47,091 bases of DNA from Bacteroidia bacterium 43-41 (GTDB lineage Bacteria; Bacteroidota; Bacteroidia; Bacteroidales; Dysgonomonadaceae). The notes beneath the pieces were generated by a model. The model was given only the letters and a program-made list of their open reading frames with translations, did not search any database and was not told the DNA's origin. Position 1 is the stretch's first letter. Every line of letters begins with the position of its first letter. The position numbers and the translations under genes were made by a program. Of this stretch, positions 33,274 through 42,734 are shown one piece after another. The stretch lies in NCBI GenBank assembly GCA_001898165.1, contig MKTD01000053.1, positions 1 to 47,091 of the forward strand, read 5' to 3'.

Positions 33274-33879
33274 TTATTTCCGCCGCTGCGACTTTATCGT
33301 TTTCAATCTGCGTCTGGAAGCGGTATTTTTAACATCTGCAATGGAGTAATTTTCATTATCCAATTGAATTTTTCCACCCGAAAGTTCATACAGGTCAGCA
33401 ATTATTTTCTCATCATCAACCTCTTTATTCCATTGTGAGTAAGACTTCTTCATCTGTGTGGTCAACTGGGCAATAAGAAAATCCTTCTTCTCCCCGTCTT
33501 CCATATCGGCAGCAATGACGATCATCTTTTCCAGCAATTTCCCGTAATGCCTGTATTTCATCGTCGGGCGGCTGTAATTCAATTTGCCGGGGGCGGTGTT
33601 TAAGTCTTCTTTTGTTACCACTTCGTATGGATAGTCAATATCGAGCTTAAAGTCGGACATTATAGCCAGGTGATCCCACAAAATGTGCTTGAAATCATTA
33701 ACATCACGCAAATGCGGGAACATATTTCCCATAATATCAACCACAGCATAAGCGCATTTCCTGCGTTCCTCCTTATCTTTAAGCATTACACAGTGATCTA
33801 CCATATTCTGTATGTTTCTCCCGTATTCCGGCATAATAAGTTTTTTCTTCTGAGTGTTATAAATCATATCTGTTTCCAT
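33274..33879 (-). CDS. DUF4290-family protein
   Basis: A 201-residue, charged, largely helical cytoplasmic protein of the Bacteroidetes-restricted DUF4290 family, function unknown. Family-like stretches are KLIMPEYGRNIQNMVDHC, RRKCAYAVVDIMGNMFPHLRD and FKHILWDHLAIMSDFKLDIDYPYE. The C-terminus is very basic (ASRRRLKTIKSQRRK), suggesting RNA or DNA contact. It is immediately before rimM. In other Bacteroidales I recall murA lying between these two genes; here it is missing. Confidence 0.88.
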   Translation of the reverse strand: METDMIYNTQKKKLIMPEYGRNIQNMVDHCVMLKDKEERRKCAYAVVDIMGNMFPHLRDVNDFKHILWDHLAIMSDFKLDIDYPYEVVTKEDLNTAPGKLNYSRPTMKYRHYGKLLEKMIVIAADMEDGEKKDFLIAQLTTQMKKSYSQWNKEVDDEKIIADLYELSGGKIQLDNENYSIADVKNTASRRRLKTIKSQRRK

Positions 33880-33903
33880 TTGTCTTTTGTCTTGTATCTT
33901 GTG

Positions 33904-34827
33904 TCATCTAAGCCTAAGCACATCTCCCTCTTCGGGGACGTACTCGTAACTCTTTTTGTTCAATCTGTATAAATTTCGAAGCTGAATACCGTACTTCTGT
34001 GAAATGCTGTACATCGATTCCCCTATTTGCACCACATGCTCGAAATACGGTTTGTCGGCTCTCGATTTTTTCTTTTGAAAGTAAACAATATCACCTTCGC
34101 TCAGCGGAAAACCTTCGGGGACTTCATTGAATTTAAGCAAATCTTTTTCCTTAAATCCGAATTCGTTGGCAATTCCTGCAAAGCTGTCTCCGTTAACAGC
34201 TATAACATACACCAATCCGTGTGTTTTATAAGGCTGGTGCGTCCAGGTGGTGCGGGCAACCTCCTGTTTCCGGGTAACTCCTTTGCGATAATTTTTGTTG
34301 TCGAAACGGTATAATTCGTAATCTTCAATCAGTTTAATGAGTTTATTGGCATAGGCTCTGTCGGTGGCATATCCCGTTTTCTGTAATCCCCGCGCCCACC
34401 CTTTATAATCGGTAATCGACAAATCAAAAAGCTCCCTGTAACGGCCTCCGCTCGTAAGGAATTGCGCATGATCTTCGAAAGAATCCTCCACCTTGCGGTA
34501 TTTTCTGAAACAGTCGTTAGGCGTATCATCGGCAGCATACACAGACTCCCCCCGCCAATCCCGGTGGCATTTTATTCCAAAATGATTATTCGACTGCCTC
34601 GCCAGGTCGCTCATGCCCGCCCCCGACTCCAACAGTCCCTGTGCCAACGTAACGGATGCCGGTATATTGTAATCGTTCATATGGCGGACGGCAATATCGG
34701 AATACTTATCGATATACTCTTCGTAAATCCTTAGCCGGCTTTGCCCTAAAACCAAATTCGGAACAAATAAACAAACCAAAAAGAGAGAAAGAACCGAAAT
34801 ATATCTATATTTGTAATGAAAACCCAT
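33904..34827 (-). CDS. Exported glucosaminidase with C-terminal LysM-type repeats
   Basis: A 307-residue exported peptidoglycan hydrolase. ATG 34827 is preferred over the TTG at 34854 because it gives a clean signal peptide ending VLGQ. Residues about 30-180 form a GH73-type N-acetylglucosaminidase domain, with the catalytic-type glutamate E67 in AQGLLESGAG followed by NNHFGIKCHRDWRGESVY and GYATDRAYANKLI. The C-terminal third holds two LysM-type modules (VNGDSFAGIANEFGF and QIGESMYSISQKYGI) for binding to the wall. It probably acts in cell-wall turnover or division. It faces cdd divergently across 36 bp. Confidence 0.9.
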   Translation of the reverse strand: MGFHYKYRYISVLSLFLVCLFVPNLVLGQSRLRIYEEYIDKYSDIAVRHMNDYNIPASVTLAQGLLESGAGMSDLARQSNNHFGIKCHRDWRGESVYAADDTPNDCFRKYRKVEDSFEDHAQFLTSGGRYRELFDLSITDYKGWARGLQKTGYATDRAYANKLIKLIEDYELYRFDNKNYRKGVTRKQEVARTTWTHQPYKTHGLVYVIAVNGDSFAGIANEFGFKEKDLLKFNEVPEGFPLSEGDIVYFQKKKSRADKPYFEHVVQIGESMYSISQKYGIQLRNLYRLNKKSYEYVPEEGDVLRLR

Positions 34828-34863
34828 TAAAGGTAATAATTTTTCAGATTTCAATCAAACAGA

Positions 34864-35373
34864 ATGAAAGAAATAAATTTAACCACAAAGATAAGCGTTT
34901 ATCTTTTAGATGAATGTACTGAAGCAGAAAAAAAACTAATTGAACGAGCAAAACAAGCCACAAAAAATGCGTATGCACGCTATTCCAATTTCAAGGTCGG
35001 AGCGGCGCTGCTCCTTGAAAATGGAGAAATCATAACGGGCAACAATCAGGAAAATGCGGCATACCCCTCGGGATTATGTGCCGAACGGACGGCTGTTTTC
35101 TTTGCCAACGCCAATTATCCCGACCGAAAAATCGTTGCCTTAGCCGTTGCAGCTTGCAGTAACGGAAAATTCACCAAAGAGGTCATAACACCTTGTGGTG
35201 CTTGCCGGCAAGTACTGCTGGAAGTGGAAGCCCGCTACAAAACTCCCATGAAGATATTGATGTACAGCGAGGAGGGGATTTATGTTGTGGACAGCATAAA
35301 GGATTTACTGCCGCTGAGTTTCGGGGATGCGATGCTCACTCCGAGAGTGTCACCAGATACCATTTCCCATTAA
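34864..35373 (+). CDS. cdd: Cytidine deaminase
   Basis: A 169-residue zinc enzyme deaminating cytidine and deoxycytidine to uridine forms. The zinc and proton-shuttle residues are Cys72-Ala-Glu74 (GLCAERTA) and Cys111/Cys114 (PCGACRQ), the three-cysteine pattern of the tetrameric type. ARYSNFKVGAALL binds substrate. An extra 20 or so N-terminal residues precede the core. The last 38 bp overlap, on the opposite strand, with the DUF4348 lipoprotein gene. It may act together with ribonucleoside salvage. Confidence 0.94.
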   Translation: MKEINLTTKISVYLLDECTEAEKKLIERAKQATKNAYARYSNFKVGAALLLENGEIITGNNQENAAYPSGLCAERTAVFFANANYPDRKIVALAVAACSNGKFTKEVITPCGACRQVLLEVEARYKTPMKILMYSEEGIYVVDSIKDLLPLSFGDAMLTPRVSPDTISH

Positions 35374-35806
35374 TCAACTTAAAATAATAATCGGCATATA
35401 TGCCATTATCAATTCCACGAAGTGCGACGTGAGCCGTATCTTTTCTGAAATTTACCGTTTGAGTATATTTGTCAAAGTCGCGGGTGGTATAGGTACTGTC
35501 GTAGCTTAAGTCGAGCAGCTCCCAATCCACTTTTTCAATCTCTTCCTCGGTAGGCGCTAACGCTATTTGATTGGCATCGGGAGCCGAAACAGTAATGGGA
35601 AAAATAATTCTTTCGAGCTGAAAAATCCTCTTTGTACTGAATTTATCGAGAAATTGATAAAAATCTTCGTGTTCCGCCGGTCTCTCATTTTTCTGCACAA
35701 ACCCGCCCCCTTCAGCATCCTGTTTACGGTTGCTTCGATCATTGCTTGAGCAGCTTGTAAACAAAAAAACGAAAACAAGAAAGACAACAATACGGTTTAT
35801 TTTCAT
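35336..35806 (-). CDS. Small lipoprotein, probably DUF4348 family
   Basis: A 156-residue lipoprotein (lipobox FTSC, then a polar linker SNDRSNRKQD). The rest is a single compact domain with FYQFLDKFSTKRIFQLERIIFPI in its first half and GIYADYYFKLINGKWYLVTL at its end, which I associate with DUF4348, a Bacteroidetes family of unknown function. It converges with cdd, overlapping by 38 bp, and lies downstream of the GH77 gene in the same direction, with 78 bp between. Confidence 0.7.
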   Translation of the reverse strand: MKINRIVVFLVFVFLFTSCSSNDRSNRKQDAEGGGFVQKNERPAEHEDFYQFLDKFSTKRIFQLERIIFPITVSAPDANQIALAPTEEEIEKVDWELLDLSYDSTYTTRDFDKYTQTVNFRKDTAHVALRGIDNGIYADYYFKLINGKWYLVTLSE

Positions 35807-35884
35807 TTTGGCCGATAAAATTACATAATTGAAAGTGCAAAGTTACTATAATTATGTGTCTTAGACTATCAATTCCTCATTATT

Positions 35885-38551
35885 TTATCTTTCCGCCATA
35901 GATTTTATCTCCGCGTTAAATTCGCTCTCCTTCAACAGGTCATCCAACGAAATGTGCATCCTGTATCGCCAGTAATGCTCGGGATTTGCCGGCACGTTTA
36001 TACGTTCCTCAGCAGGATTCTCGCGCGCGAGCTCCCCGGATACCGACATCCAGTCCTGCCAGGGCAAAATCACCCACATTGCCGACGAATTAAGGTGTTG
36101 TTGAACAATCTGCCTGCACAATTCGGGCGAACACTCGTCAGGGGCTTCACCTTCACGGTTGAGGATCTCGTTGTAATATTTTTGGGTAACCTCCTTGTTC
36201 TCCTTCCACCACAACCTGATTGGCGGCATATCGTGGGTTGACGTTGTAGAGACCGAAAGATAGGGCAATGAGTTAAGATCGGAAAACAATACGTTCGAAT
36301 TTTTCGGCATCCGTTGAATCTCCAAACTGAGTATCTGCAGTTCATTCATTACCGAATGGACACAATCGGGAACCATTCCCAAATCTTCTCCGCAAACCAA
36401 CATCGAAGTTGAAGTAATAAGCTGCGGAAGTTTTTTCATGGCCTGCTCGCGCCAGAAATAGTTATGGCGGCGATAATAAAAATCATCGTATAGGCGGTTG
36501 AATGCGTTTTTTACATTATCGCTCAGGTAACGGTAAGAATAAGTATGTTGCGCCGTTATGCGCGGGTGGAACAAATTATGGTTCACCCGGTCTCTCACAA
36601 ACAACACCTCGCTGCACAAAGAGTATAATCCGTCACGGATTCTCAGGCTTTTTTCGTCTGTCCTGCCAGAAAAGTACTGTTGGATTTTCCGTTGGGTGTC
36701 GAATTCTTTTTTCAGGTTGAAACGCTGCCAGCCCGAAACTTCGAGATATTCCGTTATCACTTCGGGAGCATATTCTCCGAATATTTCCGGTAGAAATGCT
36801 TCGTGAATAAATGGTTTTACCATCCGGTCTTCGTCGAAAGGAATTCCCGTCATATTCAACTCTTCGGCCCAATAAGGCAATGCAGGGTTGAAATATCCCA
36901 ATAATCCCTGGACAGAATGCATAGGGATCTCCCAAATGCGGAAAAAGCCCAAAATATGATCGATGCGGTAAGCATCAAAATAATCCGCCATTTTACGGAA
37001 TCGATTTTTCCACCAGGCGTAGCCCTCCTGTTCTATCGCAAACCAATTGTAAGTGGGAAATCCCCAATTTTGCCCGAAGAAGGAAAAATTATCAGGCGGC
37101 GCACCCGTCTGCGTATCCATATTGAAGAGATAACCCGTTGTCCAGGCATCTATGCTGTCGCGATTGATCCCGATAGGGATATCACCCTTCAAGGCAACCC
37201 CTTTCTTATGAGCGTATTTCTGAACTTCGCTCAACTGTTTGTCGAGCAAATATTGTATAAAAGCATAAAAATCGGTAATCCTTTTTGCATCGGGATCCTT
37301 CTCGATGAGTTGCTGCAATTTTTTCTCATTGTAAACGGCAAACTCTCCCCAATCGGCAAATCGTGCCGTCCCCGTTTTATCCCGCAAATAGCAATATGCT
37401 GTATATGAAAAGAGCCAAAACCGATTTTTCTCATAAAATATCCGATACGGCTCCGACGTTAAAATATCCCCTTTCTCCTGCTCAAAAAGGTGCTCCATAT
37501 ATCTCTTCTTCAAACTCAACACCTTCTCATAATCGAGGTCGGCCAATTTATTCAATTCTCCGGCTTCTTTCAGAAAAGATTTCATCTTCGATCTATTCTT
37601 GAGCGGAAAATCCGAAAGCCCCAAATACATCGGATTCAAGGCGTAACACGAAATAGCGCTGTAGGGATAAGAGTCTCTCCACGTTTGCGTAGTAGTGGTG
37701 TCATTGATTGGCAGCATCTGGATGAGTTGCTGGTTGGTTAGAGCAGCCCAATCGATCATTTTTTTAAGATCGAGGAAATCCCCTATTCCAAAACTACTTT
37801 CACTTCGAAGAGAAAAAACAGGAATGGCCGTCCCCGTTCCTTTAAACGAAAAGTAGCTGTAATGGAACTGCAAACCCATTTCAACAAACACGCTGTTTTT
37901 GTTTTTTGCTTTTTGTGTCAGCAAAATCCTGTTTCCGCCATCTTCCCAATGCACAGGCTGGCGGGTATTCTCATCCACTATAACGAATTTGTAATAAAAT
38001 TCATCGGGGAGACCCTTCGCGTTTAAGAGTATTTGCCATTCTCTGTTTCCCACATAATCAAGCGGCAGGGCCTTGCTTAAATCCCAGTTTCCCAATTGAG
38101 CAATTTCGCCTGACATAACTAATTCCTGTCCTTTTCTCACAAAAGGGCAAATCACATTCAGTAAAACAGTGTTTGGGAAATAGGATAAGGTTGAAGATGC
38201 TTTTTCGTGTACGAAAATACTTTCGGTAAAAACCGATGAATAGAGGTAACTGTGATAGGGTTTGTTTTTCCACAAATCCTGAACAAAAAAACTCTTCGTT
38301 TTCGAAACATACAATTTCCGATGCTTCCCCCACTCTTTCCGAATGGTTTTACCGTGCTCTTTCAGTAAATAATAATACTCGATCTGTCCGGTTGTTGTGT
38401 ACTCTGTTTCGGCAGACCAGATCTCTCCTTCGCAGGTTAATTTTAGTGCGTTTGTTTCATCAAGATTGCCTAACCCGGGCGTGGACCCACAGACGTAAAT
38501 CTCTTGGCCAAAATTGGTGTGATAGTTTATTTGGAATTTTATAAGGCTCAT
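35885..38551 (-). CDS. malQ: GH77 4-alpha-glucanotransferase with two N-terminal CBM20 domains
   Basis: An 888-residue enzyme without signal peptide. Residues about 1-110 and 125-235 are two starch-binding CBM20 modules (ICGSTPGLGNLDE-like start; VMSGEIAQLGNWDLSKALPL). From about 245 onward lies the GH77 barrel: GTGTAIPVFSLRSESSFGIGDF, DIPIGINRDSIDAW, the catalytic DAYRIDHILGFFRIWEIP, CGEDLGMVP and STSTHDMPPIRLWW. It disproportionates alpha-1,4-glucan chains (amylomaltase/DPE2-like architecture), complementing the glycogen operon at 14484-19087. It is apparently transcribed alone from the -7 box at 38586-38593. Confidence 0.93.
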   Translation of the reverse strand: MSLIKFQINYHTNFGQEIYVCGSTPGLGNLDETNALKLTCEGEIWSAETEYTTTGQIEYYYLLKEHGKTIRKEWGKHRKLYVSKTKSFFVQDLWKNKPYHSYLYSSVFTESIFVHEKASSTLSYFPNTVLLNVICPFVRKGQELVMSGEIAQLGNWDLSKALPLDYVGNREWQILLNAKGLPDEFYYKFVIVDENTRQPVHWEDGGNRILLTQKAKNKNSVFVEMGLQFHYSYFSFKGTGTAIPVFSLRSESSFGIGDFLDLKKMIDWAALTNQQLIQMLPINDTTTTQTWRDSYPYSAISCYALNPMYLGLSDFPLKNRSKMKSFLKEAGELNKLADLDYEKVLSLKKRYMEHLFEQEKGDILTSEPYRIFYEKNRFWLFSYTAYCYLRDKTGTARFADWGEFAVYNEKKLQQLIEKDPDAKRITDFYAFIQYLLDKQLSEVQKYAHKKGVALKGDIPIGINRDSIDAWTTGYLFNMDTQTGAPPDNFSFFGQNWGFPTYNWFAIEQEGYAWWKNRFRKMADYFDAYRIDHILGFFRIWEIPMHSVQGLLGYFNPALPYWAEELNMTGIPFDEDRMVKPFIHEAFLPEIFGEYAPEVITEYLEVSGWQRFNLKKEFDTQRKIQQYFSGRTDEKSLRIRDGLYSLCSEVLFVRDRVNHNLFHPRITAQHTYSYRYLSDNVKNAFNRLYDDFYYRRHNYFWREQAMKKLPQLITSTSMLVCGEDLGMVPDCVHSVMNELQILSLEIQRMPKNSNVLFSDLNSLPYLSVSTTSTHDMPPIRLWWKENKEVTQKYYNEILNREGEAPDECSPELCRQIVQQHLNSSAMWVILPWQDWMSVSGELARENPAEERINVPANPEHYWRYRMHISLDDLLKESEFNAEIKSMAER

Positions 38552-38585
38552 TCTAACTTATTTTCGTTAAAGCATGATTTTTTAA

Positions 38586-38593
38586 CAAAACTA
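38586..38593 (-). promoter_or_regulatory. -7 box of malQ
   Basis: On the minus strand this reads TAGTTTTG, a full TAnnTTTG match, 34 bp before the malQ start codon. Confidence 0.6.
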
Positions 38594-38684
38594 CAACTAT
38601 TCCAAACGAATAGATAGCCTGAATGAGCTCTTTTTCAACTTTAGCACATGCAAACGATTGCAATGCCTAACTCTCTGAAGAAGA

Positions 38685-40355
38685 CTATAAACAGAGTAAT
38701 ATCATCAATTGCGCCGTAATGACCCGCAGGAACATGGTTAGCGGATAAACCGTAGCATAACTTACGGCGGGGAAATCGTTCCCTGCTGTAGCATTGGCAA
38801 AGGAGAGCGCCGGTGGGTCGGTCATGCTTCCCGAGATCAACCCCATCAGCGTAAAGTAATTGATCTTGAAGACTTTCCTTCCGATAATACCTACAATGAA
38901 GAGCGGAACAACAGTAATAATGGCTCCGTAGCCAATCCATTTATACCCGCCATTCACTATGGTTTCAACAAAACCTTCACCCGCGCTTAATCCCACACAG
39001 GCAAGGAACAATGCAATACCTATCTCGCGGAGCATCAAATTTGCGCTCATTGTGGTATAAGTCACCAATCCGTATTTAGGCCCGAATTTACTGATAAGAA
39101 TAGCAACAATCAGGGGTCCGCCCGCTAATCCAAGTTTTACGGGTTGCGGGATACCGGGGAACATAAACGGGATGCTTCCCAGTAAAACTCCCAGGGCAAT
39201 CCCGATAAAAATGGATATGAGGTTGGGTTCACGAAGCCTTTTCAATGAGTTCCCGAGAAATTTTTCAACATTAGCAATGGATGCTTCTGACCCTACAACA
39301 GTTACCCTGTCGCCCAATTGTAACTGCAGTCGCGGATCGGCAACCAGGTCAACACCGGCACGGTTAATCCGGGTAATGTTCACTCCGTATAAATTCCTTA
39401 ACCGCAGCTGACCTACTGATTTTCCATTAATTGCAGATTTGGTTACATTTATCCTTCGCGAGATCAACTGACTGTCAAGCTTGTTCCATTCGCTCCTGTC
39501 CATATCGATTTTTTGGCCGATCAGAGCCTCAATAAGTTCGATATTTTGCAGATTTGTAACCACCAGAATTTTATCATTTTCATTCAAAACAGTGTGTGGC
39601 AAAGGGATCGCTAATGTTTCAGAATCGTGGTGCAAAACTCTGGAAATGACAAACTCTTTATCTATGAGCTCCTTTATTTCATGGATGGTTTTTCCAAAAA
39701 TTGACGGATTATGAACCTGAAGTGAAAACATCTGTGCTTCCGTCATTTTCGAGACGCTTGTGTTGCTGATGGCTTCATTCTCCTTGGCAATATTGATCCT
39801 GAACAACGATTTAAAAAGTATCAGGCAAAGAATAATTCCCACAACTCCAAGCGGATAAGCTACCGCATACCCCATGGCTATGGATGGATCCTGGGAACCC
39901 GTCGCATCAAAATAAGTTTGTTGCGCCGCACCAAGTCCCGGAGTATTGGTCACCGCCCCCGACAATATTCCCACCATGGTGGAAATGGGTAATCCGGTGA
40001 TAACATGGATCACGTATGTGGTAACCACCCCCAGCAAAACCACCGATGATGCCAATAAATTCAGGGTGATTCCGCCTTGCTTGAAAGAGGAGAAAAAACT
40101 GGGCCCTACCTGCATCCCGATGGAATAGATAAAAAGGATGAGACCGAATTCTTTGACGAAATGAAGAATGTGTTCATCAATCCCTAAGCCAAAATGGCCG
40201 AAAAATATGCCTACAAACAGAATCCACGTTATCCCGAGGGAAACGCCGAAAACTTTAATTTTCCCCAATAAAATACCGGTTGAAATTACCAGCGCGAGCA
40301 CAAAGATAGCGTGCGCGACACCCGATCCGAAGATCAAATCATTAATCCATTCCAT
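38685..40355 (-). CDS. AspT/YidE-family putative antiporter with RCK-C domains
   Basis: A 556-residue inner-membrane protein of the aspartate:alanine exchanger (AAE) family. Two blocks of five to six hydrophobic segments flank a cytoplasmic region (about 205-370) with two TrkA-C/RCK-C modules ([39 protein letters not shown]). Signature-like stretches are [39 protein letters not shown] and [18 protein letters not shown], the last two being the internal-repeat motifs. Substrate cannot be told from sequence. It is a single gene, preceded by repeat copy C. Confidence 0.85.
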   Translation of the reverse strand: MEWINDLIFGSGVAHAIFVLALVISTGILLGKIKVFGVSLGITWILFVGIFFGHFGLGIDEHILHFVKEFGLILFIYSIGMQVGPSFFSSFKQGGITLNLLASSVVLLGVVTTYVIHVITGLPISTMVGILSGAVTNTPGLGAAQQTYFDATGSQDPSIAMGYAVAYPLGVVGIILCLILFKSLFRINIAKENEAISNTSVSKMTEAQMFSLQVHNPSIFGKTIHEIKELIDKEFVISRVLHHDSETLAIPLPHTVLNENDKILVVTNLQNIELIEALIGQKIDMDRSEWNKLDSQLISRRINVTKSAINGKSVGQLRLRNLYGVNITRINRAGVDLVADPRLQLQLGDRVTVVGSEASIANVEKFLGNSLKRLREPNLISIFIGIALGVLLGSIPFMFPGIPQPVKLGLAGGPLIVAILISKFGPKYGLVTYTTMSANLMLREIGIALFLACVGLSAGEGFVETIVNGGYKWIGYGAIITVVPLFIVGIIGRKVFKINYFTLMGLISGSMTDPPALSFANATAGNDFPAVSYATVYPLTMFLRVITAQLMILLCL

Positions 40356-40387
40356 AAAAAATAAAGAATATAACCTAAACTACATGA

Positions 40388-40570
40388 AGAAACTGTTTTG
40401 AATTTTTTTATGCACTGTTTTTTAGTCATTTTTTGATGGATTTGGATTTTCGTTTTACATCGTATAGCGGGCTATACGGAAGAACGGAAAGTTCAAAGAG
40501 GCAAAAAAGGGCACAAAACAGCATAAAAGACAAAAGAGCAACTATAATTCGTAAAATTCAAAACAGTTCC
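40388..40570. repeat. MITE-like palindromic element, copy C
   Basis: A 183-bp element in the gap between prmA and the AspT-like gene. Its ends are near-perfect inverted repeats sharing AACTGTTTTGAATTTT, and it has a perfect central palindrome CGTATAGCGGGCTATACG (40461-40478), the same GC core as copies A and B. The right arm (about 40525-40570) matches copy D closely. It begins 32 bp upstream of the AspT-like start codon, so it may affect that gene's promoter. Confidence 0.78.
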
Positions 40571-40632
40571 GAAATCGGGTGTAAAGTTACAACTTATTTA
40601 GACGCAAAACAAAATAAAGTTCAGGCGACAGC

Positions 40633-41469
40633 TCATTTTTCGAATACAATAGCTACCCAGTTGTCCATTTCAGAGTAATCGCGATACTCCAAACCATTCT
40701 GCACGCATTTTTCACGAATTGCAGGGATATCTTCCTTGTAAAACCCGCTCACGATGAGCTTCCCGCCCGGATTCAGGACCCTCTCATAAGAAGGAATATC
40801 CTGCAACAAGATGTTCCGGTTAATATTGGCGAAGATCACGTCAAAAGTTTCGGTGCCTAACAATCCGGCTCCGCCGTGTAACACGTTAACATTGGAAATG
40901 TTGTTCAGCTGAACATTCTCAACAGCATTGCGGTATGCCCATTCATCAATATCAATTGCCGTGACGGGGCCAGCGCCACACATCGAAGCCAGAATGGCAA
41001 GGACAGCCGTTCCGCAACCCATGTCCAAAACCGATTTGCCCCGCAAATCCATCGATAAAATTTCTTTCAATATCAGCCCTGTTGTTTGATGGTGTCCCGT
41101 CCCGAATGCCATTTTAGGATCGATAAGGATACGATAGCCGTAATCTCCTCCGGGTTGCTGAAATGAACTGTGGATGATGCATCTGTTCTCAAATACAATG
41201 GGTTGAAAATAGTGCTTTTCCCACTCTTCGTTCCAATTTTTGTCTTCAATTGTTTTAAACGAATAGCCGATTTCAGCATCTAAGAAAAAGTCTCGGAGCA
41301 AGCCGTCTATTTCCCCGGCGGAGAACATTGGCTCAGGGACATAGGCCAGCATACCCGAGTCGGATTTAACAAAACTCTCGAACCCGATATCAGAGAGTTG
41401 GGCGGCCAACACATCGGTAATTGTTTCAGAATTGGGATTGCAAATAAAGTTTACTTCAACGTATTTCAT
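40633..41469 (-). CDS. prmA: Ribosomal protein L11 methyltransferase
   Basis: A 278-residue SAM-dependent methyltransferase. The N-terminal substrate-recognition domain (about 1-100) precedes the Rossmann domain with DPKMAFGTGHHQTT, the SAM motif VLDMGCGTAVLAILA, ITAIDIDEWA-type acidic motif VTAIDIDEWAYRNAVEN, and FDVIFANINRNILLQDI (the NPxx-like motif). Length is typical. It has its own -7 box and faces the TPR gene divergently. Confidence 0.93.
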   Translation of the reverse strand: MKYVEVNFICNPNSETITDVLAAQLSDIGFESFVKSDSGMLAYVPEPMFSAGEIDGLLRDFFLDAEIGYSFKTIEDKNWNEEWEKHYFQPIVFENRCIIHSSFQQPGGDYGYRILIDPKMAFGTGHHQTTGLILKEILSMDLRGKSVLDMGCGTAVLAILASMCGAGPVTAIDIDEWAYRNAVENVQLNNISNVNVLHGGAGLLGTETFDVIFANINRNILLQDIPSYERVLNPGGKLIVSGFYKEDIPAIREKCVQNGLEYRDYSEMDNWVAIVFEK

Positions 41470-41490
41470 CTTGATAAGAATTTACAGGAA

Positions 41491-41498
41491 CAAAAATA
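41491..41498 (-). promoter_or_regulatory. -7 box of prmA
   Basis: On the minus strand TATTTTTG, a full TAnnTTTG match, 22 bp before the prmA start. Confidence 0.6.
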
Positions 41499-41616
41499 CA
41501 ACATTATTTGACAGATTGATTTCTAAAAAAACATTTAAAACCAAGACAAATTGTTTACGATTGTTAGAAAAAATCGCTTTTTTTATCTAAAAATTCAAAG
41601 ATCACTTTTTTTGTCT

Positions 41617-41624
41617 TACATTTA
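41617..41624 (+). promoter_or_regulatory. -7-like box of the sigma-factor operon
   Basis: TACATTTA matches TAnnTTTG at all but the last position and lies 18 bp before the TPR gene's start codon. Confidence 0.45.
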
Positions 41625-41642
41625 CCACGCAAAAAATAATTT

Positions 41643-42734
41643 ATGAAGAAAATTCTTGCCATAATATTTTTAATTTCTATTATTATTTCAACTGCCAACG
41701 GACAGGGCAATAACGTTCAAACACTTATTCAAGAAGGTGTTGCGCTTCACGACTCGACAGAATATAAAAAGGCCATCGAGAAGTTTGAACAGGCATTGAA
41801 AATCAATCCGAAATCGACCTTGGCGTTATATGAAATTTCTCTCTCCTTTCTCGAACTGAAAGATTATAAAAATGCATCAAAATACAGCACCTGTGTTATC
41901 AATTCGAACGATAAAAATCTTTCTGTAGGCGCTTATGCCGTTAAGAGCGAAGCCATGGCCGAAATGAAACAAATAGACAATGCCATAGCTCTTCTGCAGG
42001 AGGGATTGATGAAAAACGGCGATTCTTATCTGCTCCATTTTAATATGGCTTTGAATTACTACAAAAAGGGGGATCTCGATAAAACCCTTGAACATGTAAG
42101 CCGCGCCATTGAATTGGATAAAACCAACAGCGGCGCCTTTCTTTTGAATGCGTATGCCCAAAGAGACAAAGGGCTTTGGGTGAGAAGCATCTATTCTTTT
42201 CAAATGTTTTTGTTGTTGGAGCCCGACAGCAAAAGATCGAAGAATGCATTCGAAGAGATGTTGCAGACAATGTTAGTGAAACCGGTAACGGAAAAACCGG
42301 TAGAACGTTCATTTATTCAGCAGCAGTTGCTGCGAAATATGCCCGACAATACTGCTCAGAACGAAATTCCTCCTCTCACAACCGAAGAGGGATTGAATAG
42401 AAATTTTGTTTACAATGCTATAAAATCCACAATAGATTCTCTGAAAGCAGAAAAAAAAGAGACGGATATCTATTTTGTCTTTACGGAAGTAAACAAAGCC
42501 ATCCTCCGTGTACTTGAAAAAGAGACGGGAGCTGTAAGGAGCGATAGTTTCTGGACTTTCCATTATCCCTTTTTCAAAAGCATTGCCAATTCCCATCATT
42601 ACGAAGCCTTTTGCCGGTACATAAGCGTTTCTTACTTCCCGGAATCGCTTGAATGGTGGGAAAACAATAAAACTGAAGCCGAAAATTTTATCAATTGGTT
42701 CGAAAAAGGGGAGGATAACGGAAAAAATGGATAA
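41643..42734 (+). CDS. Exported TPR-repeat protein of the ECF sigma operon
   Basis: A 363-residue exported protein (signal peptide ending TANGQ). Residues about 26-205 contain about five tetratricopeptide-type helix pairs (YKKAIEKFEQALKINPKSTLALYE; DLDKTLEHVSRAIELDKTNSGAFL). The C-terminal third (about 235-350) is a separate helical part (FVFTEVNKAILRVLEKETG) that I do not recognise. The final 8 bp overlap the start of the sigma factor gene, so it is translationally coupled to it. A periplasmic protein tied to sigma production suggests an envelope-monitoring role; this is inference. Confidence 0.85.
   Translation: MKKILAIIFLISIIISTANGQGNNVQTLIQEGVALHDSTEYKKAIEKFEQALKINPKSTLALYEISLSFLELKDYKNASKYSTCVINSNDKNLSVGAYAVKSEAMAEMKQIDNAIALLQEGLMKNGDSYLLHFNMALNYYKKGDLDKTLEHVSRAIELDKTNSGAFLLNAYAQRDKGLWVRSIYSFQMFLLLEPDSKRSKNAFEEMLQTMLVKPVTEKPVERSFIQQQLLRNMPDNTAQNEIPPLTTEEGLNRNFVYNAIKSTIDSLKAEKKETDIYFVFTEVNKAILRVLEKETGAVRSDSFWTFHYPFFKSIANSHHYEAFCRYISVSYFPESLEWWENNKTEAENFINWFEKGEDNGKNG

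Noticed and set aside
34828-34854. TTG start for the glucosaminidase/LysM protein
   Set aside because: The ATG at 34827 gives a compact signal peptide; the nine extra residues before it add nothing family-like.
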